From Kitagawia praeruptora (taxonomy: Eukaryota; Streptophyta; Magnoliopsida; Apiales; Apiaceae): 64,000 nucleotides of DNA. The translations under genes were made by a program, and so were the position numbers. The stretch is from contig CM075354.1 in assembly GCA_037693485.1 (NCBI GenBank), positions 96,221,001 to 96,285,000 of the forward strand, given 5' to 3'. The notes under the pieces were generated by a model. That model had not been told where the DNA came from and did no database searches. It saw nothing but the letters and a program-made list of their open reading frames with translations. Of this stretch, positions 1 to 11,090 are shown in pieces; position 1 is the first letter of the stretch, and each line of letters begins with the position of its first letter.

Positions 1-1816
1 AGTTCCCAAGCCAACTTGTCCAACAACTAAACCTTACAATTCGAACAATACAATCAATAGATGAATACAACTCAAACTATGAACTCTCTAAGATATAGCA
101 CGTATAAATATATTAAGAGCTCGAGAGTATCAAAAGAATATAGCAATGAAAAACCGAGTTGTTTGAAATCTTGTGTGCTTGAAAGTTTTCTCTGAATGAT
201 TTCTGGATTGTTTTGAACGAATGAACACAAGAATCAGTTTATAAAGCTTCACACCAACGTTTAGAAAATCAATCACCAATTATTCGAACGATTTGAAATC
301 AATTTTCAACGTTCAATTGGTTAGAGATTTTACAAACGTTCTTGTGAACGTTAGACAGAGGGTTTGGAAGAAAGAAATCGATGAAAACATAACCCTTCTG
401 ATTTGTATAGATATAAAACGCGTATAGGAGATTTTGTAGAAAGAAATCTTTTAAATAAGGAAACTCCTATAAGTTTTATAAAATAATTTAAAGAAAGATA
501 TTTTGAAAAGATTTGAGCTCTAGAATATATTGTGTACGTATTATATAATAAATAGTCCTCACAATATATTTCCTGAATTACATCCATGAGAATTTGTCTT
601 GAAAAGTCTTCAGGATTTCTGGCAGTTTGCAAATGGCTTGCTGTTTGTGTCTGTCAGTGCAAATGGCTTGCCAAATTGTCTCTGTTGTAACACCAAATGG
701 CTTGCTGTATATATATACTCTGTAAACTTATTATACCCTGCAAAACCAAGTTAGTACAACCATAACACAATGTTTTATATCAAACTACAAGCAAATAGCT
801 TGCTGAATGTGATCATCAAAACCATAGGAGTATCAAGTGTTTTTCATTTTGATATTTATTAATTGTCTTTTGTTTATTACTTAAAAAATAGGATCAGTTC
901 GTGTTATTAATTTCGGTTTTCAGTCGCTTTCGAGGTAAGTACCTTTTGACTTACTTTTAATTTTCGAAAAATATATTTTGATTCTGCAACTTTTGATTTT
1001 CGTATAAGATATAAGATTCTGTTTTTGATTTTCGTATAAGATATAAGAATTTTGTTTCGAACTTTGTAAGATATAAGTATTTGATTTTAGAACCCAGTCT
1101 CTACGTTTCGAACTCGTTCGTAATTTACGCTATAGTTCCGGAACTAGCCTTAGATAACCTTAGTAGGCGCACAAGTGTGCAACTTTAGATACCTATTAAT
1201 GGCGCGTAATTATTGAACTTTAGATGCCGGTCACTGGCAAAGTGTGGCAAAAGAATAAGAATAAGAATAAGATGCCGGTCACTGACAAAGTGTGGCCGTA
1301 GAGCAAGACTGTGGTATTTTTGATTTCGTATTATTTATGCTTCTACTTTTGTTTTAAATTTTGGATTTTTGAAATTATAAACTGTGGGTTGGAATCGTTT
1401 TCGTAAATGTTTTGCAAACTTATATTTGATTTTGAAAAATGTTTTACATTAAAACGCCCATTGGTTTTTGAAAGTGTTTGTTAGTCAATTTGTACTTGCT
1501 GAGCTGTGTAGCTGATTCGTTTCAAATATTTCAGGTTTCAATCTTGGAAGCTTGATGAGAATAAGGATGTGAATTTTGTGGACTTTCGTGCTAGCTGTTA
1601 GATGCCTTTATTGGATTAGACTCTTTATCATTATTAGAATAAAGATTGTTATTGAATATTTGATTTATGGAGCTGCGTCTCCGTTTTTATGATTTTGAAT
1701 TATTAAGTTTGACCACTGCGTTGACTTTATTGAATATTTGGATTATTTGAATAAAGAATTCATTTTATTTAAGTTTCATACTTAGATTTAATATCTCGAA
1801 AATTCGGGATGTTACA
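1..1816 (+). mobile_element. LTR fragment, probably Ty3/Gypsy (cut by window edge)
   Basis: No gene is visible. The segment ends with GGGATGTTACA, a common 3' end of plant Ty3/Gypsy LTRs, and the next base starts a Helitron fragment whose paralogue near 32.5 kb continues without interruption, so 1816 is an insertion boundary. A TATA-like stretch lies near 705-715. The word AAATGGCTTGC recurs around 630, 660 and 695, with a variant near 790. A 27 bp motif is directly repeated at 1223 and 1271, separated by an AATAAG-rich stretch. The LTR start and the other TSD lie outside the window, so lineage and completeness are unproven. Confidence 0.42.
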
Positions 1817-2703
1817 GCTATCAATCTTCCCACCTAGAGATGCAATTGCAAATGCATGGTTGTAGATTCTATTATTCTTCTCATAAAGTTTACTAACCGC
1901 ATTTGTTCCATCTAGTATATTTTTCAACTTAAGGGGAGTCTCTTGTAATTTGGGTAATTTGACTTTGCCTTGGCTACAACACAGTGAGAATGTAGATGAA
2001 TTTGAATTTTCTTGTTGCTTTGTTCTTTCATGTTTCCAAATTATTGCTCCACGATACATGCACTCTTTGTCAGCACTTCCTATGTCAAGGATAGAATTAG
2101 TTTTTGGTGCCACAAAGTAAGAACAAATATTAGAGTTGTTAAAGTATTTTTAAGGCAACTATATTTTGAAAAATATTTTAATACTTACTAAATGCTATCT
2201 TGCTTACATTAACTTTGTTTCTCTTACGTGCTGTAAGATGTGGACATTCTTCATAAAAGTCTTTATTAAATGTACATATGGTATGCATAATGTGTAGTTA
2301 CATATATTGTACATAATTCAAATTTAACATGTTTTAGTGTAAACAAATATACACCGTTAATTGGTCGAAAAAGTATGTCTTTTAATCATTTGAATTGTAT
2401 CGAGAGCAGTAGCATTTGTAAGTATAGTTGATGATCAAATTATGATTGTGCAGCGATATATTCAAGATCTATATATCTAACTATAAGACATCACATATAA
2501 GAAATCATTGAACTATTGATTTGTTAATTTTTTATTACCATTTATTTGGTGGCTTCTCCGTGCATGATGTTGTTTGTTGCGTTCAGTTATCAGCTCATTT
2601 GTTAACTATCTATATTTTCACAAAGAATCTTGTTTCGTGCACTTTTTTGGTCATCCTTTGCATGTTTTGCTATCCTTGGCAAGTTTGTAGCACATTATTT
2701 TTA
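1817..2703 (-). pseudogene. Helitron Rep/helicase N-terminal fragment, copy A
   Basis: The minus-strand reading 2113-1818 has the pre-Rep signature of plant Helitron proteins: DIGSADKECMYRGAI, then FSLCCSQGKVKLPKLQETP, LKNILDGTNA and IASLGGKIDS. It is a near-identical copy of 32537-33430, including non-coding parts, with a deletion of about 19 bp near 2232. The Rep and helicase catalytic motifs are absent. The LTR at 1-1816 cuts it directly after the GGKIDS motif, and at about 2703 homology to the other copy stops where MULE sequence begins. It is therefore a dead fragment of a larger Helitron. Confidence 0.75.
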
Positions 2704-2742
2704 GAAAAGATTAATGTTTCAATATATGCTTTTGCTAGGGCT

Positions 2743-4830
2743 AAGAGGAAGGCACTGAAAAAGATTAATGGAAGGCATGTAGATCAGTATGGGAAGGTTT
2801 GGGAATATGGGAATGAATTGTTGAAGGTTATGCCAGATAGTACAATCCAAGTTATGACTGAAGATCAAGAATTTGAAAATGGGAGAAAGAGATTCTACAC
2901 ATGTTTTGGTCCACTTAAAAAAGGCTTTAGAAGTGGGTGCAGACCTTTGGTGGGACTAGATGGGTGCCACTTGAAAGGACCTTATGGGGGACAACTACTA
3001 GTTGCTGTGGGTACTGATGCCAATGATGGCATGTACCCCATAGCATGGGCTGTAGTTGAGGCTGAGAACACTGATAGTTGGAGCTAGTTTTTGGTCAACC
3101 TTAAATGTGATCTAGGCATTGAAAATGATGGGGCATTCACTTTTATATCAGACATGCAAAAGGTACCACATTGTTCCACTTGACAACTTTATCATACTCC
3201 TTACCTACACTCATTTATGCATACCTAACTTTATCTACTTGACAGGGTCTAATCAATGCATTAGAAGTTGTGTTCCCTGCAGCAGAACACAGATTATGTG
3301 TGATGCACCTCTATAGGAATATGTGGAAGGACCACAAGGGTATAGGAGTGAGGATGCTATTATGGTTGGGAGCAACGGCCACCACTGAATACACCTTTAA
3401 TAAACACATGCTCGAGCTTAAGTAGGTTAGTACATACTCCCATTTATTTATACATGCATGCATTTTTTGGATAATTATGACTGGCTTTTAATACATATAT
3501 TTTTGTCACTTTGATAGTTGTCAAGGAAGTTTCATGACTGGCTTGTTGAGAAGCCTAGAACACAGTGGAGCAGGAGTGCATTTCGAACCAACTGTAAGTC
3601 TGACATGTTTGTCAATAACCATTGTGAGGTTTTCAATAATAACATCAGAAATGATAGGGATCTTCCTATAATATCTATGTTCAAAGCTATTCATAGAGAT
3701 GTGATGAGAAGAATACAACAAAGGAGGGATAAAATGCAAAATAGTTATGCACTTAACCCTATCTGCCCTAATTCCATGAGGAGACTTCACAAGTGAGTTA
3801 GATCTTTAATTTAACTTATTATTCCTTCATAAGTGAGTTAGATCTTTACAAATGGAATGGTTTTATTAACATGTATTATGTTGCTAGGGCAATTGAATAA
3901 AGTAGGGGATGTCATGTTGTATGGAATGGAGGGGCAAGATATTTGGTAACAATGACAACAGGGGGGTTTGATATGGTTGTGGATCTTGAAGCAAGGAAGT
4001 ATGCTTGCAGAAAATGGGAGTTGTCAGGCATCCCTTGCTACCATGCATGTGCCTGCATTGCTTGGAGTAAGAAGGCATATGAACCATTTATCCACCAGTG
4101 CTACAGAAAGGACATGTTTTTGGAGTGTTATCAGTACATTGTAGAGCCAATATGTGGTGAAGAAGAATGGGAGGAAACAAGCTACCCCAAACCATTGCCT
4201 CCTGAGATTAAAGTCCAGACTGGTAGACCTAATAAGAAGAGGAATAAGGCTAATGATGTTGTTAATGCTGATCCAACAAGATTGAAAAGACAGAATACAA
4301 AAGTGAAGTGTAGCTATTGCACTGAGTATAGTCATAATATGAGGACTTGTCCAGCAAGGGTGAGATTATATTTGTCCTCTAATGTTTTTGTGTTCTTTAT
4401 AGTCATATTTGTTGTTTTAATTTTGTTACACTAAGAAGGAAAATTGAAACAGGCTATTGATAGAGCCAATGGGTGTGAGAGACAAGTGAAGACCAGGTCT
4501 AGACCAAAACCCAAGGCAGCTCCTGTCACAAACAATCCTGCAGGAGACAATCCATGAGACAATGACAGAGGTGATGTTTACAATCCCACACCTTTTGTAG
4601 AGAAGCCAAGTAGTACAGCTAAGAGAGCTTCTAACCCAAATGAAGGTACAAATGCTGGGGTTTTGAAGAAGAAAGCAGATCATGTACGTGAAGGTCAACA
4701 ACACTCCACTTGGTATTCAACCACAGCAAGGGGGGAGTGGTGCTAAAACTAGCAGGGAAAACATTGAGGCGAAAAGGAGGGAAATGCAGGCTAATTTGAA
4801 AAAAAATCATGTTTGGAAAATTTAAGAACA
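2743..4830 (+). pseudogene. MULE (MURA-type) transposase, truncated and broken
   Basis: Plus-strand exons match Mutator-like transposases, which cut and rejoin DNA at MULE ends. The first block (2743-3165) contains CRPLVGLDGCHLKGPYGG, with the first catalytic Asp, then YPIAWAVVEAENTDSWS and FISDMQKG with the second Asp. An intron of about 80 bp follows. The next exon (3246-3424) reads AAEHRLCVMHLYRNMWKDHK. The block 3518-3796 contains WSRSAFRTNCKSDMFVNNHC, and 3943-4360 carries a SWIM zinc finger (ACRKWELSGIPCYHACACI) followed by a CCHC-like C-terminal knuckle. An in-frame TAG at 3085-3087 interrupts the first block. The N-terminal part of the normal protein is missing because Helitron sequence abuts at about 2703. 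It cannot be functional. Confidence 0.85.
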
Positions 4831-5237
4831 TTAGAAGTTAACATGTTTTTGGCTTGTGGCTTATGTATTCCACCTGAATTATTGTCCACTGTGGACCTAG
4901 TACTCTATTTGCTTTTGTTATGTTGTCATGAAGACAATTAGGTTTGTTGGTTTGTGAAAACTCTATGTCCTTTTGGTATGTTGTGGTTAATAAAAACTCT
5001 ATCTACTTTTGTTATGTTGTCAAGAAGACAATGTTATCTTAAGTAGTTATTTGCCTAACTTGCTTCTTCTTTCTGTTCGTTTGTCATTCATATCATGTCC
5101 TTTGTAAGCAACGATAAAGAGTAATAGCAAAGTTCTCATTGATATTAGAATTGCACTGATACAATAACATAGCTACAACCTAAACATGCCAAACTAAAAC
5201 TTAAACATGCCAAACTACAACTTGTAACAAAAACAAT

Positions 5238-5750
5238 TTAAACAAGATCATCAGTATCATAACCCTGATCAACATCATCAGGAGCAACTGAACTAAGTGC
5301 CCTACCCATCATCACACTGAATACCATAAACATTGACACCACCGTAAATCCTTGCTTGGTTTTCAGAGACCTCATTTCAGCTTCATGCCTTTCTGCCATA
5401 CGATCCAACCTGCGCATGAGCCTCCCATCCGTCTCAACTATCCGTCCTTGCAACTCTGCTATGGCCTCAACAGCGCGAGGTCCAAGAGGTGGGTCGATCC
5501 ACCTATGGTATGCACACAGCGACTCAGGACATACCCTATATCTTCGACCATCATTTTCCCCATACCAGTGCGTCTTCACAACAGTAATTGCATCGCAATG
5601 ACACATGAGCTCGAACACAGCATCAACTTCAGCCTCGCTATATTTGTGCTCTATTCTGTGATTTGGGAGGAGCGAGATGAAGAAATTAGGGATTGAAAGT
5701 GAATTGGGGGTGCAGCTATCTATACATAAAATAAAGAGCCGTTGCAGCAA
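5238..5750 (-). CDS. GRF-type zinc finger protein with C-terminal hydrophobic segment
   Basis: This intact 170-codon minus-strand ORF holds a GRF-like zinc finger at about residues 49-90: CHCDAITVVKTHWYGENDGRRYRVCP, written here as its spaced landmarks CxC, GRRYRVCP, C and WIDPP. A short coiled coil (roughly residues 95-130) and a hydrophobic C-terminal stretch (FTVVSMFMVFSVMMGRAL) follow. Small GRF proteins of this layout are frequent in plant repeats. The ORF may start at the Met just before CHCDA; the longer N-terminus overlaps the terminal region of the MULE. It runs convergently to the transposase, as mudrB does to mudrA in MuDR, though it is not homologous to MURB. Function unknown; the finger suggests nucleic-acid binding. 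Confidence 0.6.
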   Translation of the reverse strand: MLQRLFILCIDSCTPNSLSIPNFFISLLPNHRIEHKYSEAEVDAVFELMCHCDAITVVKTHWYGENDGRRYRVCPESLCAYHRWIDPPLGPRAVEAIAELQGRIVETDGRLMRRLDRMAERHEAEMRSLKTKQGFTVVSMFMVFSVMMGRALSSVAPDDVDQGYDTDDLV

Positions 5751-5926
5751 TAAAATGTCGTTTTTACCCCCAGCCCAGCAAACGACGTTAGGAGCATTTA
5801 ACGGAAAGGGGCATCTCGTAACAAATAGTGAAGTGCAGTATAGCCCGTGGTACTTTCTAAAGTCTAGTATCCAAAGTGGTCTGACAGGTTAACTGCATAT
5901 ACAAAAAGTGCACTTTACTCTTATTA
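5751..5926. repeat. Probable right terminal region of the MULE
   Basis: Read on the minus strand from 5926, the sequence opens AAGAGTAAAGTGCACTTTTT, resembling MULE terminal inverted repeats with a GTAAAGTGCA word. It lies outside both MULE ORFs. No matching left terminus is present because the left part of the element has been replaced, so no TSD can be checked. Confidence 0.35.
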
Positions 5927-6704
5927 TACATTCATTAATTTTGGTGGTGTTGCTATTTTTAAAGAAAAGAAATATAGAAGAAATATAGGAGAACCTTTTT
6001 CTTAAAAGAACATATCATTATTTTTTGTGAAGGATTTTTTGTAATATTTTCGAGCACTTGAAAGTCTAAAAAATGATAAAATAGCATTGATGAATAGATT
6101 ATACTTATTAAAATTATTGCATTTAAAATGTTGTATTTTATACATATAAGATAATATAGTTCTATCGCAATAGAAATTATGATTTACAGATATAATCAAA
6201 TTTTAACAATCAACTAACTATTTAGGGCTTACATAATCAACATTATTTATTTATTGATGCTACCTTTGGATAGTTTTTATGCTGGTTTTGTGGTGCACAT
6301 GCATAGTTTTTGTTTCGCTAGGTGAAAAGGAGGTATTGCATTCTTCATAAAATGTTCATTACTTTAACTTTTAAGCTACGCATTTATAGATTTCATGCTT
6401 AGTTGCTTGAGAGTTATATGCCTCCTCTTAACCCATAACAGGTCAAGTCCCAATATTTTTTTTGTTAGAAGGAGAGTGTTTAATTTATAAATAAATCGAA
6501 GGTACAATACGTGAGCAAATTTGATAATTGTTTTCTTTAATAGAAGTTTATCATCTAACTGAAAATCTATTTTTTAAAATTTTTAGAAAATGGTTAAATT
6601 AATTAATAAAAAATTATAATTAGTTTTTTTTTTGCATAAGGTCACTAAAAGAGTAACCTTGTGCATGGAATACTTATAGGAAGATATTTCAGTTGTCCAT
6701 TTTC
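5927..6704. other. AT-rich intergenic DNA, no gene seen
   Basis: No coding pattern. The stretch 5977-6032 is almost identical to 36803-36859 (it starts GAAGAAATATAGGAGAACC), a short dispersed repeat of unknown class in the same orientation. Confidence 0.5.
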
Positions 6705-7443
6705 CTCGTTCGGTAGTCGTCATGTTAGCCCGTAGAGCCTGAGCACTCCAGGCCCTAAAGACCCTATAGGATCCCGAGCACACCAAGGCACCTGTAGGCT
6801 GACATAGGCACCTCGTTGCTCGACGACCGTTTTGCTCGATCGATAGTCATCATGCAAATCTCGAGAACCCAAGCACCCCATGATATGTCCCAAGCCCCCA
6901 AAGACCCTATAGAGGCCCCGAGCACACCAAGGCACCCGTAGGCTCAGATAGGCACCTCGGCGCCCGATTACCATTTTGCTAGGTCGGTAGTCGTCAGGTA
7001 AGCCCCGAGAGCCCGAGCACCCCAAGAGATGCCCCACCCCAGGCCCTCAAAGACCTTATAGAGGCCCTGAGCACACCAAGGCACCCGTAGGACAACTCGG
7101 CGTCTGGTGGCCATTTTGCTTGGTCATTATTTGTCAAGCGAGCCCGTGCACCCCAAAAGATTCTCCAGGCCCCCAATGTCCGTAAAGAGAGGCCTCGAGC
7201 ACACCAAGACACCCGTAGGCACCTCGGCGCCTGACCGCCGTTTTGGGACGGGCGCTCAAGCACCCGACGACCATTTTGCTCGGTCAATTGTCGTCAAGCC
7301 AGCACGGAGAGCCCGAGCACCCCAAGAGATGCCCTAGCCCCCAATGACCCTAAAGAGACCCTGATCACACCAAGGCATCCATAGGCACACGTAGGCACCT
7401 CGGTGTCCGACGACCATTTTGCTCGGTCGGTAGTCGACATGCG
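6705..7443. repeat. GC-rich minisatellite, five units of 130-160 bp
   Basis: The word CGGTAGTCGTCA or a close variant recurs at about 6711, 6841, 6985, 7124, 7284 and 7428. Each unit contains GAGCACACCAAGGCACC, AGGCACCTCGGCGCC and CCATTTTGCTCGGTC. The array is strongly GC-rich against an AT-rich background. Minus-strand open frames across it (105 and 97 codons) are products of the repeats and are not called as genes. Confidence 0.85.
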
Positions 7444-7696
7444 ATCGTGGATGCAACTCTAGATCGAGGAGGAATCCCATATGAATTCAACAATTTCTAT
7501 GTCTGTAAAGAGACAAAGAAATTTATGTGGACTGACTTGGATCCAAGTGTTTTACTTGACATGGTATTTGTAGGTAAACATGTAGGTGAGCAGTTGATGA
7601 ACTAGTTAGATTCAGAGATAGATGATGCTGAAGCATGTGAAGTAGGACCATTTTTACTTCCCTTTCTTGTTGATTTTCTTAGTATTGAGAAATGAC
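7444..7696 (+). pseudogene. Unrecognised coding remnant
   Basis: A frame beginning GAT GCA ACT CTA stays open for about 50 codons (including IPYEFNNFYVCKETKKFMW), has one TAG near 7602, then continues about 30 codons to TGA near 7696. Composition is protein-like and unlike the flanking repeats. I do not recognise the family; a degraded transposase exon is possible because a CACTA terminus follows at 7763. Confidence 0.3.
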
Positions 7697-7762
7697 CATG
7701 TATGTAAAAGTCGTATATGGCATATGTTTAACTAAAATATATGCTCGACCAATTTATGGGTA

Positions 7763-8260
7763 CACTACAATAAAATAGTGCAATAACGATGGAATATTTT
7801 TTAGACGCCTAACTTAGGACGAAATTCAAATCCCGTCGTAAATATGGACGAACATACAACGAAATTAATTTTCGTTGGAAATAATTTTGACGAAATATCA
7901 TTTTCACCGTAATTTATCAATATTTGCGACGAAATTTAACTATGTCGTAAGCTCGATCGTATTTACGACTAAATGTTTTTTCGTCTTAAGTTTTAACTTA
8001 CGACGAACACCAATTTCCGTCGTAAGTTCATTATTTTAATCTATTTTTTAATTACAAAATAAATATAAATTGATACATATTTTCTGTAAAAAGATACGAT
8101 GACGTTTTTATGTGCAAACTTACGACGAAATCCGTTGTAAGTTGTCAAGCGGCAAATTCAACTTTTTATCTTAAAATAGGCGGAAAATTCAAATTTTCGT
8201 CTAATAAAAAATAGGCGGCAAATAATTTACGACCAATTTCGTCGTAAGTTAGCATATAAT
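7763..8260 (+). mobile_element. CACTA left terminus with subterminal repeats (ACGACGAAAT family)
   Basis: The terminus starts CACTACAATAAAATAGTG. Subterminal motifs follow on both strands: ACGACGAAAT, CGTCGTAAGTT, GACGAAATT. This is the layout of En/Spm (CACTA) termini, where such repeats bind the TNPA-type protein. The right terminus with matching subterminal repeats is not present elsewhere in the window, so the element is truncated, or extends in a form I cannot delimit. Confidence 0.65.
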
Positions 8261-8329
8261 TTTTTTTAATCTTTTATTAGTCCGAACAAATTAATTTTTT
8301 ATTTTTAAAAAAATTAGGAATATCATTAA

Positions 8330-9260
8330 ATTAGATGTATCTTGACATCCGTACGGTTGGATTGTCGAGAAATAAATTTTAAAAAATAAAAAAAATAATT
8401 TGGATAGAGCACTAGTTACGAGTACTAGTCAATATAGCATTGACCTTCTAAGATCTTCAGCCAAATTAGTTTTTTATTTTTTGAAAATTTGAGAATATCA
8501 CTAAATGATATATATCTTGACATCTGTACGGTTGGATCATAGAGAAATATATTTTAAAAAATAGAAACAATAATATGGGACATACCAGTTACGAGTACAA
8601 GTCAATATTGTAGTGATCTACTTACATTTCCAGCCAAATTAATTTTTTATTTTTGAAAATTTAGGAATATCTTTCAATTAGATATATTTTGACATCCGTA
8701 CGGTTGGATCGTCAATAAATATTTTTAAAAAAATAGAAACAACTAGTTAGTAGTACTAGTCAAATCAATAATTGACTACTAATTTCACTATCCAAATTAA
8801 TTTTTATTTTTTAAAAATTTGAGAACATCACTAAATTAGATATATATATTGACCTCCGTACGGTTCGATCATCGATAAATATTTTTTTAAAAATAAAACA
8901 ACAATTTGGGACAAACCACTTGTTAGTAGTACTAGTCAAATATATAGTTGACTACTAATTTCTTTATCAAAATTAATTTATTAATTTTTGGGACTATCAC
9001 CAAATTATATATATATTGACATCCATATGGTTGGATCATAGATAAATATTTTTTTAAAAATAGAAACAACAATCTGGGACAAAGTACAAGTTAGTGGTAC
9101 TATTCAAATCAAGTTGACTACTAATTTCAATATCCAAATTAATTTTTAATTTTTTTAAATTTTTGGGAATATCACTAAATTGGATATATATTGACATTCG
9201 TATGGTTGGATTGTCGATAGATATTTTTTAAAAAATAGAAACAATAATTCGAGATCGTCG
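8330..9260 (+). repeat. CCGTACGG tandem array A (six diverged units)
   Basis: The core GACATCCGTACGGTTGGATC or a variant occurs near 8345, 8519, 8691, 8851, 9018 and 9193, a spacing of about 160-175 bp. Each unit also carries an A/T-rich block and an ACTAGT-type block. Between units the core is better kept than the spacers. All cores read in plus orientation, toward the CT-rich leader and kinesin fragment downstream. Confidence 0.85.
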
Positions 9261-9279
9261 ATAAATATTGTGAAAAATA

Positions 9280-9560
9280 CAATTGAATCCCATTGGCTAC
9301 TCATAACTCACACGGATCCCACCTCTTCCACCATTGATCAAAACCAAAAAACACACATCTAACGGTCCATATCACCCCATTAACCCATCTCATCTATTTC
9401 TCCCCTGTCTCCTCTCACGTCTTTCTCCCTCACCCACTTTCTCTCATCTCTCTCTAGCCTCTCTCTAAATTACCAAGATTAAAACCAAATTTCTTAGTGA
9501 TTTTGTTAACCAAATCAAGAGTTTAGGTAACCAAAAGCATAATCTTCTTATCCTCTACAA
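9280..9560 (+). promoter_or_regulatory. Putative promoter and CT-rich 5' leader
   Basis: This gene-like, non-coding stretch contains CCATTGGCTACTC (CCAAT-type box), ATCTAACGGTCC, then a pyrimidine-rich run (CTCCCTCACCCACTTTCTCT and TCTCTCTCTAGCCTCTCTCT), the usual look of plant 5' leaders. It sits between array A and the kinesin exons on the same strand. Promoter function is inferred from composition and position only. Confidence 0.4.
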
Positions 9561-9872
9561 TTATAAACCCTCAATTTGATTTTCTATAAAGTTTGAAAAT
9601 TTGGGGCTTTGATTATAACTCAATTTTTGTACAAATTTTAGTTGGTTGATGCTTAAATCGTCAGGAACGCAACAGCCACCACCATCATTGTTACGGCCGC
9701 AACAACCACCACCATCGTCGAGCATCGTTACCCCGCACCGAGCTTGACTCGCCAGCATCCAGGCTGTTGCCGAGCTCGACTCATTGGTGTCCAAGCTTAG
9801 ACTATGGTTAAGTTTATAAGAAGTATGGTAGCGGCAAAGGAACTTGAAGAAAGGGCCTAGATGTATTGTAGA

Positions 9873-10140
9873 CATGGTTGTAAAAATCGGTAATCGGTAT
9901 AAATCGGTTGAGGTACTGATTTAAGATTAATCGGGTAATCGGGGATTAATCGGAAGGATTAATCGGAGTATAAATCGGATATTATAATAATATTTAATAT
10001 ATTAGTCTAATTTACAATTAAACATATCATTTTAAATAAATTCATAGGATTAATCGGATTTCAAAAATCGAATCGGTGAGTTACCTTACAGAGGATTAAT
10101 CGGGGATTAATCGGCTAAATCGGGGATTTTTAGAACCATG
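9873..10140. mobile_element. hAT-type MITE (ATTAATCGG family), copy 1
   Basis: The element is 268 bp, flanked by a perfect 8 bp duplication ATTGTAGA (9865-9872 and 10141-10148). Its ends are inverted: CATGGTTGTAAAAATC and GATTTTTAGAACCATG. The inside is filled with repeats of GGATTAATCGG and AATCGG. An 8 bp TSD and short TIRs point to the hAT superfamily. A second copy lies at 19577-19915. Confidence 0.85.
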
Positions 10141-11090
10141 ATTGTAGATAACTGATTGTAGACTACAAAGTGTAAATGAAAAGTACTTGTCATTTTATTG
10201 TTGTTCTTTGTTGTGTAGTGGATTTTGCTTTGTATCCAAATTTCAGGATTGTATACACTACTAGGCACTAGGTAGTTAATTATGTAGTGAGGCAGTAAAC
10301 TGATTAGTCATTTGGCATTATTGATGGTTATGCAATGGTAAAATATTGCTTTCTTAATTTTCTACTTAGATTGTGTCTATGTACCTTTTGTTCCCCGATT
10401 TCTATTTCGTTACATTGATCTCGTATTTTAAATTTTGCAACAACTATATTTGCATATGGACAAACTAGCACCGGAAAGAAATACACAATGAGAGGAATTA
10501 CTGAAAAGTCTGTTCATAACATTTATAGGCACATACTTAACATAAGCCACATTATAATTTCTTGTGGTACAGGGTTGCATGGTGATAACTGTCAATTTGA
10601 TGTATACTGAAAGAATAATGAGCAGGAGGTTTACAAATAAAATATCAAAATTTTTTGTAAAGAAGTAGTGTCAAGAATTTAGCTTATACGAGGCAATTAC
10701 ATAATTCACTACTAGAATCTCGGCTAAATTCGATTGCCATTTTGCAGTCAAATTTAGCTAAATTCGACTGGATCCAGTCGAATTTAGCTAAATTCGACTG
10801 CAAAATGGCAGTCAATTCTAGCTTAGTGGAATTTAGCAAAAAGCAGTCGAATTTAACAAATTCGACTGGCTAAATTCGACTACTCAAATTCGACCAGTCG
10901 AATTTATAAATTCGACCGCCTTTATAAATTCGACTGTCTTTGATCGAGTTTATAAATTCGACTGCTTCCGGTCGAATTTATAAATTCGACTGTCGGCAGT
11001 CAAATTTATAAATTCGACTGCCTTCGGTCTAGTTTATAAATTCGACTGCTTTCGGTCGAATGTATAAATTCGACCAAAACCAGTCGATTT

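Noticed and set aside
6720..7337. Open frames over the GC-rich minisatellite on both strands
   Set aside because: GC-rich repeats lower stop frequency. Repeated peptide patterns follow the DNA unit.
10205..10225. Candidate right terminus (GTGTAGTGG) for the CACTA starting at 7763
   Set aside because: It lacks the TTGTAGTG-type TIR, the subterminal ACGACGAAAT repeats and a matching triplet duplication.
10707..11090. Interspersed AATTCGACTG repeats looked like a CRISPR-type array
   Set aside because: Repeats occur on both strands with irregular spacing and the same words flank the other CACTA end. They are transposon subterminal repeats in a plant genome.
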